Position numbers and translations under genes: made by a program | Shown: one piece after another, positions 35,201-43,964 of the stretch | Layout: each line of letters opens with the position of its first letter | Numbering within the stretch: position 1 is the first letter of the stretch | Notes under the pieces: generated by a model | What the model was told of the DNA's origin: nothing | Database searches by the model: none | The model's input: the letters and a program-made list of their open reading frames with translations, nothing else | Assembly (NCBI GenBank): GCA_947446645.1 | Contig: CANFHA010000004.1 | Span: forward strand, 124,001-188,000 | Source: Chitinophagaceae bacterium | Lineage (GTDB): Bacteria; Bacteroidota; Bacteroidia; Chitinophagales; Chitinophagaceae | DNA length: 64,000 nucleotides | Direction: 5' to 3'

Positions 35201-37096
35201 GGCATAGTCACCATCATTGGCGATTATGACGGTGTAAAAAAATTGCTGCGCCTCGACCCGCAAACCGGCATTTTCCATGGCAATGCTTCTGCAATTGCCC
35301 AGGGCAATATCTCATTCGATAGTACTACTCACCAGAAACTGGATGGCAGCATACAGTTTTACAACGCACCCGTTGTCTGGGCATCACCCTTCCTTTCTGG
35401 CCTCATGAGCCATCTTTCAGGCACGCTCAATGGTAATGTGGCGTTTAACGGTAGTTCTTATGCCCCGGAAATGAATGGCTCAGTAAACCTGTTAAATGCC
35501 GGCGTAAAGCTCGACTACACAGGTTGCACATACACCATACCTGCCGCCACCGTTACCATCAACAACCGCAGGATCAATTTTGGAACCATCGAATTGTTTG
35601 ATGCCTATAACAACAGGGCAACGCTCAAAGGACACTTCTCGCACAATCTGTTTAAGAATATGCGAATGCACCTTACGCTGTCGTCAGAAAAATTTGAAGT
35701 ACTTAAACTAACCTCAAATGACAACAACATATTCTACGGAAACATTGTTGCCGGCATGGATTCTTTCACAGTAAGAGGACCCTTCACAGATATCCGCATG
35801 GAGGCCTTCAATGCATATCCATCAGCAGACTCCCGTATTTTTATACCTATCAGCAGTGGCTCGTCCGACATTTCCGGTTATAGCTATGCATCCTTTAAAA
35901 CCTATGGCAAAACTCAGGAGAAAATTGTACATCGCATAAAGAACAAACTGAGCATCAAAATAGATGCAAATATCAATCCCATGGCTGAGATGCACATTGT
36001 GCTCGACCCCTCCACTGGCGATGAGATAATGGCGCGCGGCAACGGGCGCATACAGCTGGATATTCCGCCAAGTAACGATATGCGTATTACTGGCCAGTAT
36101 GTGATAGATGATGGTACGTACACCTACACCTATAAGAAGCTCCTCCTGACCCGCCAATTCAGGCTGGAACCAAATGGCGCCATCAGTTTCAACGGACCAT
36201 TTTCATCCACTTCGGTAAATGTCGATGCCCTCTATTCTACCAAAGCCCGCCTGTACGATATGCTCACGGAGCAGCAAAAGGGCCTCATCCCTGCAGGCAC
36301 TGAGCTCATAGATGCCCAGACACCACAGGTAGTTAACGTCATCCTCCACATGAAAGGCCCGCTCACCAAACCTAACCTGACCTTCGATATAGACCTTGCC
36401 GAAAACCACTCGCAAGGCACGCTCGCCTACCGGCAGCTAACTTTGCTGAACAATGATCCGCAGCAGCAAACCACCGAAGTAGGAGCACTCCTGTTGTTCA
36501 GTGCATTTGTCTCGCCTGAAAATCTCGGCGGCGCGGTTACAACCGGCGCTATCAATAACATTAACCAGATTCTATCCAGTACCACTTCCACCGGCCTTAC
36601 TAATCTTATAGCCAAGGTCACCGGAGATAAACAATTGAATGTTGCTGTGAGGTATTCAAATTATAATTACGAGCAAAGTGCCGCGGCTGGATCTACTACC
36701 CGCAGCCAGGCCTCTGTAGATGTTAGCAGGAATTTCTTCAACAACCGGCTTATTGTAGAAGGCGGCAGCACCTCCGACTGGGGAAAGCCCGCAAATGCCA
36801 GCTCATCTACCAACTTCAATATCACGGGCGATTTCCGTATACAGTACCAGGTACGCGAAAACAGCGGGGTCAGGATCAACGCATTCCGCACCAGCGACTA
36901 CGATGTCACGCTCGACCGTAATATTGTACGCAGTGGCTTTGGTGTCAGCTGGCGCAAGTCATTCGATAACTTCAACGAGTTTTTCCGCGGCAACAAATAC
37001 GCGGCAAAACAGAAGGAAGAACAACTACTGAAAGCAAAGCAGGACGCTTCAGACAGTATCCAGTCCAACATGAAAAAGACCTCCGGAACAGATTAA
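32201..37096 (+). CDS. tamB: TamB-like translocation/assembly module protein
   Basis: This very long protein (1631 residues) has a basic N-terminus with a membrane anchor (about residues 38-58, TVASLLSLVLAVVVMV). A long stretch of AsmA/TamB-type beta strands follows, forming the taco-shaped lipid groove. The C-terminal TamB (DUF490) domain lies at about 1180-1600, with the block ELIDAQTPQVVNVILHMKGPL. TamB homologues span the periplasm and carry phospholipids or help outer-membrane assembly. The size is close to other Bacteroidota homologues (about 1450-1700). No BamA-like partner gene is adjacent. It diverges from the prolyl oligopeptidase gene. Confidence 0.9.
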   Translation: MRFNTLFYAFRLYEVTFVRTIKTTRGPLKRLFKILRYTVASLLSLVLAVVVMVNLTPVQNIIARKGADMLSKKLKTKVSIDHIRLDFFSHILLQGLYVEDQSHDTLLYAGEAQVRINDFIFTKNKPVLHYFGLKNTYVHLYRTALANSWNSDFIADAFSTKASPEDTISKKPFELDLKKIELENIRFHMDDKWIGQDLDFDIGGFVINTKGLDINKKFIDVDNIEIKNAVVYVGMYKAGKPKTKHTQEVYEFDTTPFNPDNWSAKVASLSLADCSFNLKMDDKIPVPNLFDENHLAIRDINVSVKDVGVVGDTIHGNVLHLSAHDRCGIAIKAMRSKVSISPVASICDDLYLETGYSKIQNYYAMHYKHFPDFTSYIDSVTMVGHLKDAVIDARDIAFFAPQLNKLPHVILHASGEGQGTVANLSAQHLNVSDGNTVVTGNITMKGLPDIYKTYITWSDGQLLTTGSGILRYVPDLKNSPNIALERLTYAYFNGKYEGYIENFAVNGALKTNLGTAALAVKMNIPGFNSSTAAYSGKIATNDLQLGILLKQPLLGGITLTENVTGNSFDPDRIQVDVDGTISALTLNGYNYQNILTQGKVAKKQFVGKLLVDDPNLALEFDGGIDYSKKDFNINATAHLLGSNFKALNLTTDTVTVSADFDLNCTGSNIDQFSGYAKLFNIDLKRNAHKVALDSVYVRSTGDSTKRLLTIQSNDLLASIKGSYQLSKLPASVQFYLSRYIPNYISAPTKFAPDQNLEFTINTGSIDSILAVTVPIMRGFDSSTISGSFNTTAQKLTLNASIPYGSIGTFHMNNISIQGQGNLDIIALNTNIDNVSVGDSALNGSLSLTASLGNDSVAFTIATTSPDTSSAITLKGQIIARKDSLFLTVLPSQFYLNQAKWDIAGGSKVVYSNKYLDVQGITLTSGLQRITAATQFQNSDRAILINTENLDLGQLGNWAGLAAYQPDGRLNGTIRIDRIFDNMFISANIHATDVKLGADTVGIVTIIGDYDGVKKLLRLDPQTGIFHGNASAIAQGNISFDSTTHQKLDGSIQFYNAPVVWASPFLSGLMSHLSGTLNGNVAFNGSSYAPEMNGSVNLLNAGVKLDYTGCTYTIPAATVTINNRRINFGTIELFDAYNNRATLKGHFSHNLFKNMRMHLTLSSEKFEVLKLTSNDNNIFYGNIVAGMDSFTVRGPFTDIRMEAFNAYPSADSRIFIPISSGSSDISGYSYASFKTYGKTQEKIVHRIKNKLSIKIDANINPMAEMHIVLDPSTGDEIMARGNGRIQLDIPPSNDMRITGQYVIDDGTYTYTYKKLLLTRQFRLEPNGAISFNGPFSSTSVNVDALYSTKARLYDMLTEQQKGLIPAGTELIDAQTPQVVNVILHMKGPLTKPNLTFDIDLAENHSQGTLAYRQLTLLNNDPQQQTTEVGALLLFSAFVSPENLGGAVTTGAINNINQILSSTTSTGLTNLIAKVTGDKQLNVAVRYSNYNYEQSAAAGSTTRSQASVDVSRNFFNNRLIVEGGSTSDWGKPANASSSTNFNITGDFRIQYQVRENSGVRINAFRTSDYDVTLDRNIVRSGFGVSWRKSFDNFNEFFRGNKYAAKQKEEQLLKAKQDASDSIQSNMKKTSGTD

Positions 37097-37226
37097 TGCC
37101 AGATAGACATTAATAAAACCCCATGAACTTAGCGACCATTGCTTTACCTCCTTTATTTGCGTGAAATATCCCTTGAGATACGTTAGCGAAGCAAGTTTAT
37201 TGGCGATGCTTAGCCACGCAAAACAA

Positions 37227-37862
37227 ATCCCGACGGGATAACATTATTATAGACAGGCATTACATAACATATTAGAACTCCGAAGGAGTGACATATTGCA
37301 CGGAAACACTAATCCTTACCTAAATGACATCGGTGCTAGCCCAATCAATCACTTAAGCAAAACCAATCCCGAAGGGAGACATTATTATAGAAAGGCATTG
37401 CAGTACATATTAGAACTCCGAAGGAGTGACATATTGCACGGAAACACTAATCCTTACCTAAATGACATCGGTGCTAGCGCAATCAATCACTTAAGCAAAA
37501 CCAATCCCGAAGGGATGACATTATTATAGAAAGGCATTGCATTACATATTAGAACTCCGAAGGAGTGACATATTGCACGGAAACACTAATCCTTACCTAA
37601 ATGACATCGGCGCTAGCGCAATTAAACAACTAAGCAAAACCAATCCCGAAGGGATGACATTATTATAGAAAGGCATTGCATTACATATTAGAACTCCGAA
37701 GGAGTGGCATATTGGCCGGAAACACCTATCCTTACCTAAACGACATCGGATCCAGGGCAATCAATCACTTAATCAAAACCAATCCCGAAGGGATGACATT
37801 ATTATAGAAAGAGAATCACATAACGGATTTGAACTCCGAAGGAGTGGCATATGCCACGAAAA
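37227..37862. repeat. Array of five ~139 bp units with paired REP-like palindromes
   Basis: Units start at 37227, 37366, 37504, 37643 and 37782. Each carries ATCCCGAAGGGAT (first unit degenerate) and, 47-49 bases later, GAACTCCGAAGGAGTG; both are hairpins with a GAA loop. A conserved tract (TGACATTATTATAGAAAGGCATTGC) lies between them. The rest of the unit (CACGGAAACACTAATCCTTACC etc.) is also well conserved except in the last unit. The array fills the 823 bp between the convergent tamB and glycosyltransferase genes, and no gene is present. Confidence 0.85.
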
Positions 37863-37919
37863 CACAAATCTCTACCGGCTCATTAAAACTTCAATAGTAA
37901 CGCGTTTGAAGTATAACTT

Positions 37920-40900
37920 TTATTCCTTCTCAGGAAACGCTGCCTTAGCACGTTCGTAATAGTCTTCAGCTTTCACCTGGTCCTTCATTTGCTGCGAAAG
38001 CTGCATACCCAGCTTATAGGCCTGTTGATTATACTTATCGGCTTCAATGGCTGCATCGATCTCATTAAACGCCTTGCTGCCATTGCCGGTAGTTGCATAA
38101 CCTATCGCCTGGAAATAGTGGCTGTAGCTTTCATTATACGGTGCCAGGCGCTTGTACAGATTCATTGCGCTATCCACCTTACGGGCCTTAAGAAAAGCGT
38201 TACCCATTATCTGATAGGCTGTAATATCACCAGGATAGTGTGCCAATGTCTTGTAGCCTGCATATATCGCTGAGTCACTATTACCTTCAGCATCATATAT
38301 CTCGGCCAGCGCTTCCCACACCAGCTCGTTATCAGGGTACTCCTGCAGCGATGCCAGGAAGGCCTCTTTAGCAGCAGGAATATTCTTTTCCTTCATCAGC
38401 TGAAAACCGGCAAGGTCCTTCTTGGTCTTCCTTTTCAGTACGGCAGCAATAGGCACACCGTCTACCTTTACGGTATAGATGGTTTCCGGCGGGGGCCAGT
38501 TTCCTGATGTCAGCTTACTTGGATCCTCATCACGCGAGAACAATATTGCATAATCCCAGTCTTTTGAATACCGGTTAAACGACTTCACATAATTGCAGCT
38601 CACCGGGAAGGTATCTTTCATAAAGCCAGGGTACATACCTGCATAAATCTTATTAAAAGAATCAGTAGCCGGGTCCTGTACGAATTGCGACGTGCGCTCA
38701 TACAGCTGCTCATATGGCCGCTCGTATTTATAGGGTTCCGTCTTGTAATGTCCCAGGTACAGATAGGCCAGTAGCGGGTTCACACAGTTGGTAGATATTA
38801 CCACCTTCTTATTCCCCAGGTGCTCATTAGCCAGCAGCCACTCTGCAGCAGGCTTTATGCCCAGCATGTAGTAGTCCGTCTCGTACTTGCCATACATGTT
38901 CTTCAGTCCACCCGGCACCTCGTTATAGTAGAGTGACTCAAATGTATGGTTGGCCACGGCAAACTTCACCGGAGATATCAGCCCCACCACGATCAATGCC
39001 AATACCGCATACTTCACAGCCACATGCCGGTAATTCATAAGAGAAGTAAGCCCTACAGAAGCCAGTATCACCAACGGCGGATAAATGAACAGGAAATGTC
39101 GCCAGCCATCATACAAAGAGGATTTCTGATAAATAGCGTACGCCACCGGAAACACGCATGCAAACAACACAAAAAGAGCAAACAGCAGCCCCTTAAAGTT
39201 CTTTCTGTATACCACAGGCAGCGACACACAGCCTATTGCAAAGCCAACAAGCACAATAATAGGCGCGGTATACATCACATACTTCGGTATGTAATACCAG
39301 GGTATCTGGTTGCTGAATATCTTCTTCCCTTCATACAGCAAGCCTATGTTTATGAAGAAGTGTGAGAAGATCGTCAGGGCCTCCAACGGTTTATTGATGA
39401 TGCCCAGGTGCGCATAGGGCCAGCAAACAATAGCAATTATATACGCTACCACGGACACAATAATTACATGCTTTATCAGGCGCAGATTCAGAATAGCTTT
39501 TAACTGCCCGGTAAGCACAGCATAACTACCTATAAATAGCACCAGGTAAGCAATAAGCAAAAAACCACCTATACGCACACCCATAGCCCACCCAATGCTG
39601 AGTATCAAACCAAGTATATGCTTAAAGCTTGGGTTAGGCAGCGACTTTATAAAAAGCAGTATGTAGTAGATACCCGCAGTATAACCCATAGAAAAGGGTA
39701 TATCCTTAGGATTAGCAAAGTTGTGACCAAACCAGCTGGGAGACAATACAAGAAATACCACCGCAAGTATTCCCGCATTCCAGTTTCCCGTCAGCAATTT
39801 CGCCAGTTTACCAGCAAATATGATACCTATTGCACCAACAATGGCATTTATAAAATGCATGGTAGTATAGTGGTCCCATATATGGAATACATGGTAAAAG
39901 GTAGCGGTGATAAAGTCAAAAAGACCGCCGTAGTATTGTATACCAGAGGTTGCGGTTTGTGCTGTAGTATCACCGTGGAAGAAATAGTTATAAATATCGT
40001 TGCCGTAGTCAAAGTGCCAGTGCTCATCACCCGTCACCGCATACTGAAAGCTCATTGCCGGCATTACGATTACCAGCAGTACCGCCAATACATTAAAGAT
40101 GGCCCTGTATTGTATATGTTTTCGCTGATCAGGCCCTGCTGTTGCCTGGATCCGGAAGGGCAACAAAAACGTATTGTAAAACCATATCCTCAGTGAAATA
40201 GCGAGTACTCCAATGAACATCATAAAAGAATCCTTTACCACATTCACCTTACTCTCTGGCTGGTTCACCCAGTTTATGGGCATCTCTACTATCTTATAGT
40301 CATTGAGGTCTGCCTGGTACAGCAGCTCCACATCATGCTCCCAACCCTTGCTCTGCATATTGCCAAACAACAGTGTGGCGGCATCCCTGGGGTACAATTT
40401 AAATCCGCATTGCGTATCCTTAAGCCTCAGCGAAGTAAATACCTGCACCAGGCCATTAAACACACCTCCAATCAGCCTGCGGCTTTGCAGCGCCTCCACC
40501 TTACCCTCGGTATGCCTGCGCGATCCTATGAAAATAGTATCGTCCGTAGTAAATACATCTTTGTCCTTTTTCTGCCAGTTGAGTAGCTCGGTCGGCCTCG
40601 TGGACATATCTGCATCCAGTGTAAGGATATAGTCACCTTTTGCGAGGCTCACACCCTTTTTAAGCGCACTACCCTTACCTCCGTTGGCCGGCATTTTCTC
40701 CAGCCTTACCTTATCTTTTAATGAACTGTATTTAGTGCTAAGCGACTCCTCGATTTTAGCAGTGGTATCATCCTTACTGCCATCATCTACAATAATGACT
40801 TCATATTCCCCTTTCCATTTTTCGTCAAATTCAGCCAGCCCTTCCAGCATTATATCCGTGCGCTTAGATTCGTTGTAGCACGGTATGATCAGAGATAACA

Positions 40901-40970
40901 CAAAATTCCTGTTAACAGGCGCAGCTACTTTTGCCACCTGTGCACTCGGATTGGGTTGGGCCTTCTTCAT
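37920..40970 (-). CDS. Three-part fusion: GT2 glycosyltransferase, GT-C-like membrane domain, C-terminal TPRs
   Basis: The 1016-residue protein has residues 1-270 as a GT2 domain like dolichyl-phosphate glucosyltransferases (SLIIPCYNESKRTD, VIIVDDGSKDD, LTLDADMSTRP, a QCGFKLYPRD motif). Two membrane helices follow. Residues about 290-690 are a polytopic GT-C-type domain with an acidic loop motif (TGDEHWHFDYGNDIYNY). Residues about 830-1010 have TPR-like helical repeats (AYQIMGNAFLKARKVDSAM, AAIEADKYNQQAYKLG). The single chain could make a lipid-linked sugar and transfer it to a protein or surface polymer, with TPRs docking partners; this is inference. It lies 12 bp after the methyltransferase gene. 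Confidence 0.85.
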   Translation of the reverse strand: MKKAQPNPSAQVAKVAAPVNRNFVLSLIIPCYNESKRTDIMLEGLAEFDEKWKGEYEVIIVDDGSKDDTTAKIEESLSTKYSSLKDKVRLEKMPANGGKGSALKKGVSLAKGDYILTLDADMSTRPTELLNWQKKDKDVFTTDDTIFIGSRRHTEGKVEALQSRRLIGGVFNGLVQVFTSLRLKDTQCGFKLYPRDAATLLFGNMQSKGWEHDVELLYQADLNDYKIVEMPINWVNQPESKVNVVKDSFMMFIGVLAISLRIWFYNTFLLPFRIQATAGPDQRKHIQYRAIFNVLAVLLVIVMPAMSFQYAVTGDEHWHFDYGNDIYNYFFHGDTTAQTATSGIQYYGGLFDFITATFYHVFHIWDHYTTMHFINAIVGAIGIIFAGKLAKLLTGNWNAGILAVVFLVLSPSWFGHNFANPKDIPFSMGYTAGIYYILLFIKSLPNPSFKHILGLILSIGWAMGVRIGGFLLIAYLVLFIGSYAVLTGQLKAILNLRLIKHVIIVSVVAYIIAIVCWPYAHLGIINKPLEALTIFSHFFINIGLLYEGKKIFSNQIPWYYIPKYVMYTAPIIVLVGFAIGCVSLPVVYRKNFKGLLFALFVLFACVFPVAYAIYQKSSLYDGWRHFLFIYPPLVILASVGLTSLMNYRHVAVKYAVLALIVVGLISPVKFAVANHTFESLYYNEVPGGLKNMYGKYETDYYMLGIKPAAEWLLANEHLGNKKVVISTNCVNPLLAYLYLGHYKTEPYKYERPYEQLYERTSQFVQDPATDSFNKIYAGMYPGFMKDTFPVSCNYVKSFNRYSKDWDYAILFSRDEDPSKLTSGNWPPPETIYTVKVDGVPIAAVLKRKTKKDLAGFQLMKEKNIPAAKEAFLASLQEYPDNELVWEALAEIYDAEGNSDSAIYAGYKTLAHYPGDITAYQIMGNAFLKARKVDSAMNLYKRLAPYNESYSHYFQAIGYATTGNGSKAFNEIDAAIEADKYNQQAYKLGMQLSQQMKDQVKAEDYYERAKAAFPEKE

Positions 40971-40982
40971 TTCTTAGGGGAA

Positions 40983-41693
40983 TTATTTATTAAGTTTACC
41001 TATGTACACCCAGTCGCCTTGCAGGTCTTTGCAGATGTTATCTTTTATCTGTATAGCCTGCTGCAAATAGACAGCTATAGGGTAAAAATTCAGGTGGTGG
41101 TCCATGGTGAAGTAATAATAGCGTTGGCGCGGAGTTACAATGATAAGTTGCTTTCTGGCCACTCGCTTCATTTCCTCAATAGCCGAAGGCACCTCCCTCA
41201 GGTGTTCTATAGTGTGGTGACAGGTTACAACATCAAAAGCATTGTCTGCAAATGGAAGTTTGTAAATGCTGCCCTTCACATAGTCCGAATTCTTCAGCGT
41301 GGCAACATTATCATACAGGTCGCAGCCGGTCGTTTTCAGGTTTTTGTTGTTGTCATTCACACAGTTCAGCCAGTAGCCATTTCCGCAGCCTACATCCATA
41401 AGCGTCTTTGCAGTTGGGTCTATATTCTCCAGCATAAACTTTATACAGGCATTGTTCAGGTCCGTCGGCCGGTCTCTCGCCATGCTCTCTATATTCCGGT
41501 ATACCTCTGTAAACTCCTCCTCAGTCATCTCAAATGCACGATCCTTAAAATCCATATAAAGGCGTATCACCTTTGTGTTGCCTTTATACCATATATAAAA
41601 GAAAGGATACATAAACCACCTCGCATCTCTCAGTACTGGTGGTAAAAGTTCATCCAATACATACCTTATCGCATTAGTCAGACTACGATTCAT
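40983..41693 (-). CDS. Class I SAM-dependent methyltransferase
   Basis: This 236-residue Rossmann-fold enzyme has motif I LMDVGCGNGYWL, the acidic residue GCDLYDN after strand 2, a GSIYKLPFADNAFDVVTCHHTIEHL block and a conserved PR motif (IIVTPRQRYYYF). It resembles ubiquinone/glycan-type methyltransferases of envelope clusters. The acceptor is not known. It is translated 12 bp upstream of the GT2/GT-C/TPR fusion and is probably co-transcribed with it, so the product may be a methylated sugar or lipid-sugar. Between it and rpsP lie 188 bp with a terminator. Confidence 0.85.
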   Translation of the reverse strand: MNRSLTNAIRYVLDELLPPVLRDARWFMYPFFYIWYKGNTKVIRLYMDFKDRAFEMTEEEFTEVYRNIESMARDRPTDLNNACIKFMLENIDPTAKTLMDVGCGNGYWLNCVNDNNKNLKTTGCDLYDNVATLKNSDYVKGSIYKLPFADNAFDVVTCHHTIEHLREVPSAIEEMKRVARKQLIIVTPRQRYYYFTMDHHLNFYPIAVYLQQAIQIKDNICKDLQGDWVYIGKLNK

Positions 41694-41781
41694 CTATTTA
41701 TTAAATTATTAAGAGGCGTGAAGTAAATCAAGGGAGTAAAAATACATACTGGAAGCAGATTTTCCAAGTTGGCACAAAAGT

Positions 41782-41811
41782 AAAAAGCAATCCCGCACTA
41801 TGCGGGATTGC
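41782..41811 (-). terminator. Intrinsic terminator of rpsP
   Basis: GCAATCCCGCA (41787-41797) and TGCGGGATTGC (41801-41811) form a perfect 11-bp stem with a three-base loop. On the minus strand TTTTTA follows. It is 71 bases beyond the rpsP stop. Confidence 0.85.
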
Positions 41812-41839
41812 CCTTATAATAATCTCTCTACCAGACCGA

Positions 41840-41877
41840 TCAATTAATCAACAAATCAACTAATTAACGGTCAACAG
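41840..41877. repeat. TTGATTAGTTGATT-type word after the rpsP stop
   Basis: On the minus strand the sequence after the TAG of rpsP has TTAATTAGTTGATTTGTTGATTAATTGATC, an iterated GTTGATT pattern also seen after the DUF4199 gene and the ABC ATPase gene. Confidence 0.5.
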
Positions 41878-41881
41878 TAAA

Positions 41882-42403
41882 CTATCCTTCTGTTTGCTCT
41901 TCAGTTGCTGGAGCAGCGTCGTCAGACTGAGAGTCAGCTTCTGCTTCAGCTATCTGTGCAGCCCTTGCAGCGTTCTTCTCTTCTACCTTACGTACTGATT
42001 CCTTCATCGCTTCGTGGCGCTTGTCGCTCTTGTGCTTGCGGTGAGTTTCTTCACGTTTTGCTACCAGTTCTTCATGCTCGCCATTCCACTTTTCAAATTT
42101 TTCCATTGCTGTTGGCTCGTCAAACAGGCCAAGAGATACACCCCTCATAAGGTGTTTCAGGAACATTACGCCCTTAAACGACAGGATACGACGGCAGGTG
42201 TTGGTTGGTTGTGCACCCTTATCCAGCCAGTGCAGTGCACGTTCGCGGCTGATGCGTACCGTTGCTGGTACAGTCAGTGGGTTGTAAGTACCCAGCTTTT
42301 CAATGAATTTACCGTCACGTGGTGCAGTTGTGTTTGCCACTACGATGAAGTAGAAAGGGCGCTTTTTAGACCCATGTCTTTGCAGACGAATTTTTACCGA
42401 CAT
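41882..42403 (-). CDS. rpsP: 30S ribosomal protein S16 with extended C-terminus
   Basis: Residues 1-80 match S16 ([52 protein letters not shown]). A lysine- and acid-rich tail from about residue 100 to 173 follows ([31 protein letters not shown]). Most bacterial S16 proteins are about 80-100 residues; the long charged tail is usual in Bacteroidota. Unlike many genomes, rimM and trmD are not downstream. It has its own promoter (42451-42481) and terminator. Confidence 0.95.
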   Translation of the reverse strand: MSVKIRLQRHGSKKRPFYFIVVANTTAPRDGKFIEKLGTYNPLTVPATVRISRERALHWLDKGAQPTNTCRRILSFKGVMFLKHLMRGVSLGLFDEPTAMEKFEKWNGEHEELVAKREETHRKHKSDKRHEAMKESVRKVEEKNAARAAQIAEAEADSQSDDAAPATEEQTEG

Positions 42404-42450
42404 AATAATAGAAATTATTAATGGTTAACAATAAATTTTTTTTCGGATGG

Positions 42451-42481
42451 CAAAGATAGAATAGTTTGAGGAATTCTGCAA
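42451..42481 (-). promoter_or_regulatory. rpsP promoter, -33/-7 of Bacteroidota type
   Basis: On the minus strand, TTG (42481-42479) and TATCTTTG (42458-42451) are separated by 20 bases. TATCTTTG matches TAnnTTTG exactly. The expected start site would give a 5' UTR of about 40 bases to the rpsP ATG at 42403. Confidence 0.72.
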
Positions 42482-42524
42482 GCATTTTAAACTCGCTTTT
42501 AGCAATTTCCATGTAAAATTCAAA

Positions 42525-43859
42525 TTAAGGGGATATTAAAATCTTTTCAATCCATTTATTATCGCGGGTAGTTGCAGAAAGGACGTACACGCCTGGAGGT
42601 TGATTCAGAGTAATTTCTATATCATTATTGGTGACCACATCCATTTCCTTTATAAGTCGACCAACAACATTGGCAATAAAAACATGTAAAGAGTCTTCCG
42701 TTCGGGAAGAAATATTAACAGTAAAAGTCCCTCGCGAAGGGTTGGGATAAACGGAATGCGATGGGCCTGCATTTAGAATAGTACTAACACCTGTAACTTC
42801 AGCAATCTTTCTGATACGAAAATTGACGCCATCGGCAATAAAAATATTTCCGGCATTATCCACTTTCACGTCCCTTGGTCTGCCTAAGCATGCATCTGTT
42901 GCTGGCCTGCCGTCACCAGCTTCATATGGCGCGCAGGTTCCGCCACCTGCAATTGTAGTTATTATACCAATTGAGCTAACTTTACGTATCCGCATACCCC
43001 ATTGTTCGCAAACAAATATATTACCATCATTGTCAGCGGCTAACCCAACAGCGAAATCTAATTGAGCATTAGTGGCAGGTCCACCATCACCGCTAAAACC
43101 AGTACTACCATTCCCTGCAATAGTATTGATTGTACCCGTGGTATCTACCTTACGTACAACATTAGAATCGGATAAAAATAGCTTGCCAATAGCATCTATA
43201 GCAATTCCTAATACACGTATTTCAGCAACCGTAGCAGGTCCACCATCTCCACTATATCCACCAACCCCAGTTCCCGCGAACGTTGAAATGTTGCCGGCAC
43301 TGCTGATCTTACGGACAACATAGTTACTCGAAAAAAGTATATTTCCTGAAACATCTATAGCGATATATGAAGGTCGTCCAATACCCGCGGCCGACGACGG
43401 CCCACCATCACCTGTGTTAACATTTATACCTGTCCCTGCAATTGTTGTGATAATACCCGCCGTGTCAATTTTCCGGAGACGGTGATTTACAGCATCTGCA
43501 AAATAAACATTACCAGCCCCGTCTACAGCAATACCTTGCGGACCATGTATTTGCGCATTAGTAGCAGGGCCTCCATCGCCACTAAAGCCGGCCGTTCCAT
43601 TGCCTGCAATTGTTGTGATAATTCCGGCCGCATCAATTTTCCGAACCCTGCTGTTGCTACCCTGGATACTGCTAAAATAGATATTGCCAAAGTTGTCCGT
43701 AGCAACAGCATCTGCCTGGCCGATCTGTGCTAAAACTGCAGGCCCTCCGTCTCCTGTATTGCCTCCGAGACCCGTACCCGCAATAGTCGTAATGACCTGC
43801 CCATTACCGCGAAAGAAGCAAAATGAACAGACAGCAACTAGTAAAAGTGTTTTTTTCAA
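42525..43859 (-). CDS. Secreted six-NHL-repeat beta-propeller with T9SS sorting domain
   Basis: Six NHL repeats, each with a TIAGxG...GDGGPA and IAVDxxGNxYxAD signature, run from about residue 22 to 365. The C-terminal 85 residues (SHSVYPNPSRGTFTVN to EKILISP) are a type A sorting domain. I start at the TTG at 43857-43859 (about 444 residues) because the preceding frame has no ATG. The TTG opens a clean signal peptide (LKKTLLLVAVCSFCFF). The function is not known; such propellers bind proteins or carbohydrates outside the cell. It is not linked to a neighbour by an operon. Confidence 0.85.
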   Translation of the reverse strand: MKKTLLLVAVCSFCFFRGNGQVITTIAGTGLGGNTGDGGPAVLAQIGQADAVATDNFGNIYFSSIQGSNSRVRKIDAAGIITTIAGNGTAGFSGDGGPATNAQIHGPQGIAVDGAGNVYFADAVNHRLRKIDTAGIITTIAGTGINVNTGDGGPSSAAGIGRPSYIAIDVSGNILFSSNYVVRKISSAGNISTFAGTGVGGYSGDGGPATVAEIRVLGIAIDAIGKLFLSDSNVVRKVDTTGTINTIAGNGSTGFSGDGGPATNAQLDFAVGLAADNDGNIFVCEQWGMRIRKVSSIGIITTIAGGGTCAPYEAGDGRPATDACLGRPRDVKVDNAGNIFIADGVNFRIRKIAEVTGVSTILNAGPSHSVYPNPSRGTFTVNISSRTEDSLHVFIANVVGRLIKEMDVVTNNDIEITLNQPPGVYVLSATTRDNKWIEKILISP

Positions 43860-43930
43860 TATCAATATATTGTGGTTAATAAATCCTTCTAAATATAAGA
43901 CGTATAAAAATAACAAAATCTTAGGTACCC

Positions 43931-43964
43931 GACTAATCAACCAGTTAACAATTCAACCAATCAA
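43931..43964. repeat. TTGATTGG-type word after the DUF4199 stop
   Basis: On the minus strand, TAGTTGATTGGTTGA begins at the stop codon and continues AATTGTTAACTGGTTGATTAG. The first 15 bases are the same as those following the ABC ATPase gene at 63060-63075. Confidence 0.55.

Noticed and set aside
37296-37529. 77-codon frame in the 139-bp array
   Set aside because: The translation repeats because the DNA repeats; there is no codon signature of a gene.
37227-37862. CRISPR array
   Set aside because: The units are about 139 bases with conserved, not unique, spacers, and no cas gene is near.
39618-40196. 192-codon plus-strand frame opposite the glycosyltransferase fusion
   Set aside because: It is antisense to a long, coherent membrane protein and has a basic, Tyr/His-rich composition typical of shadows.
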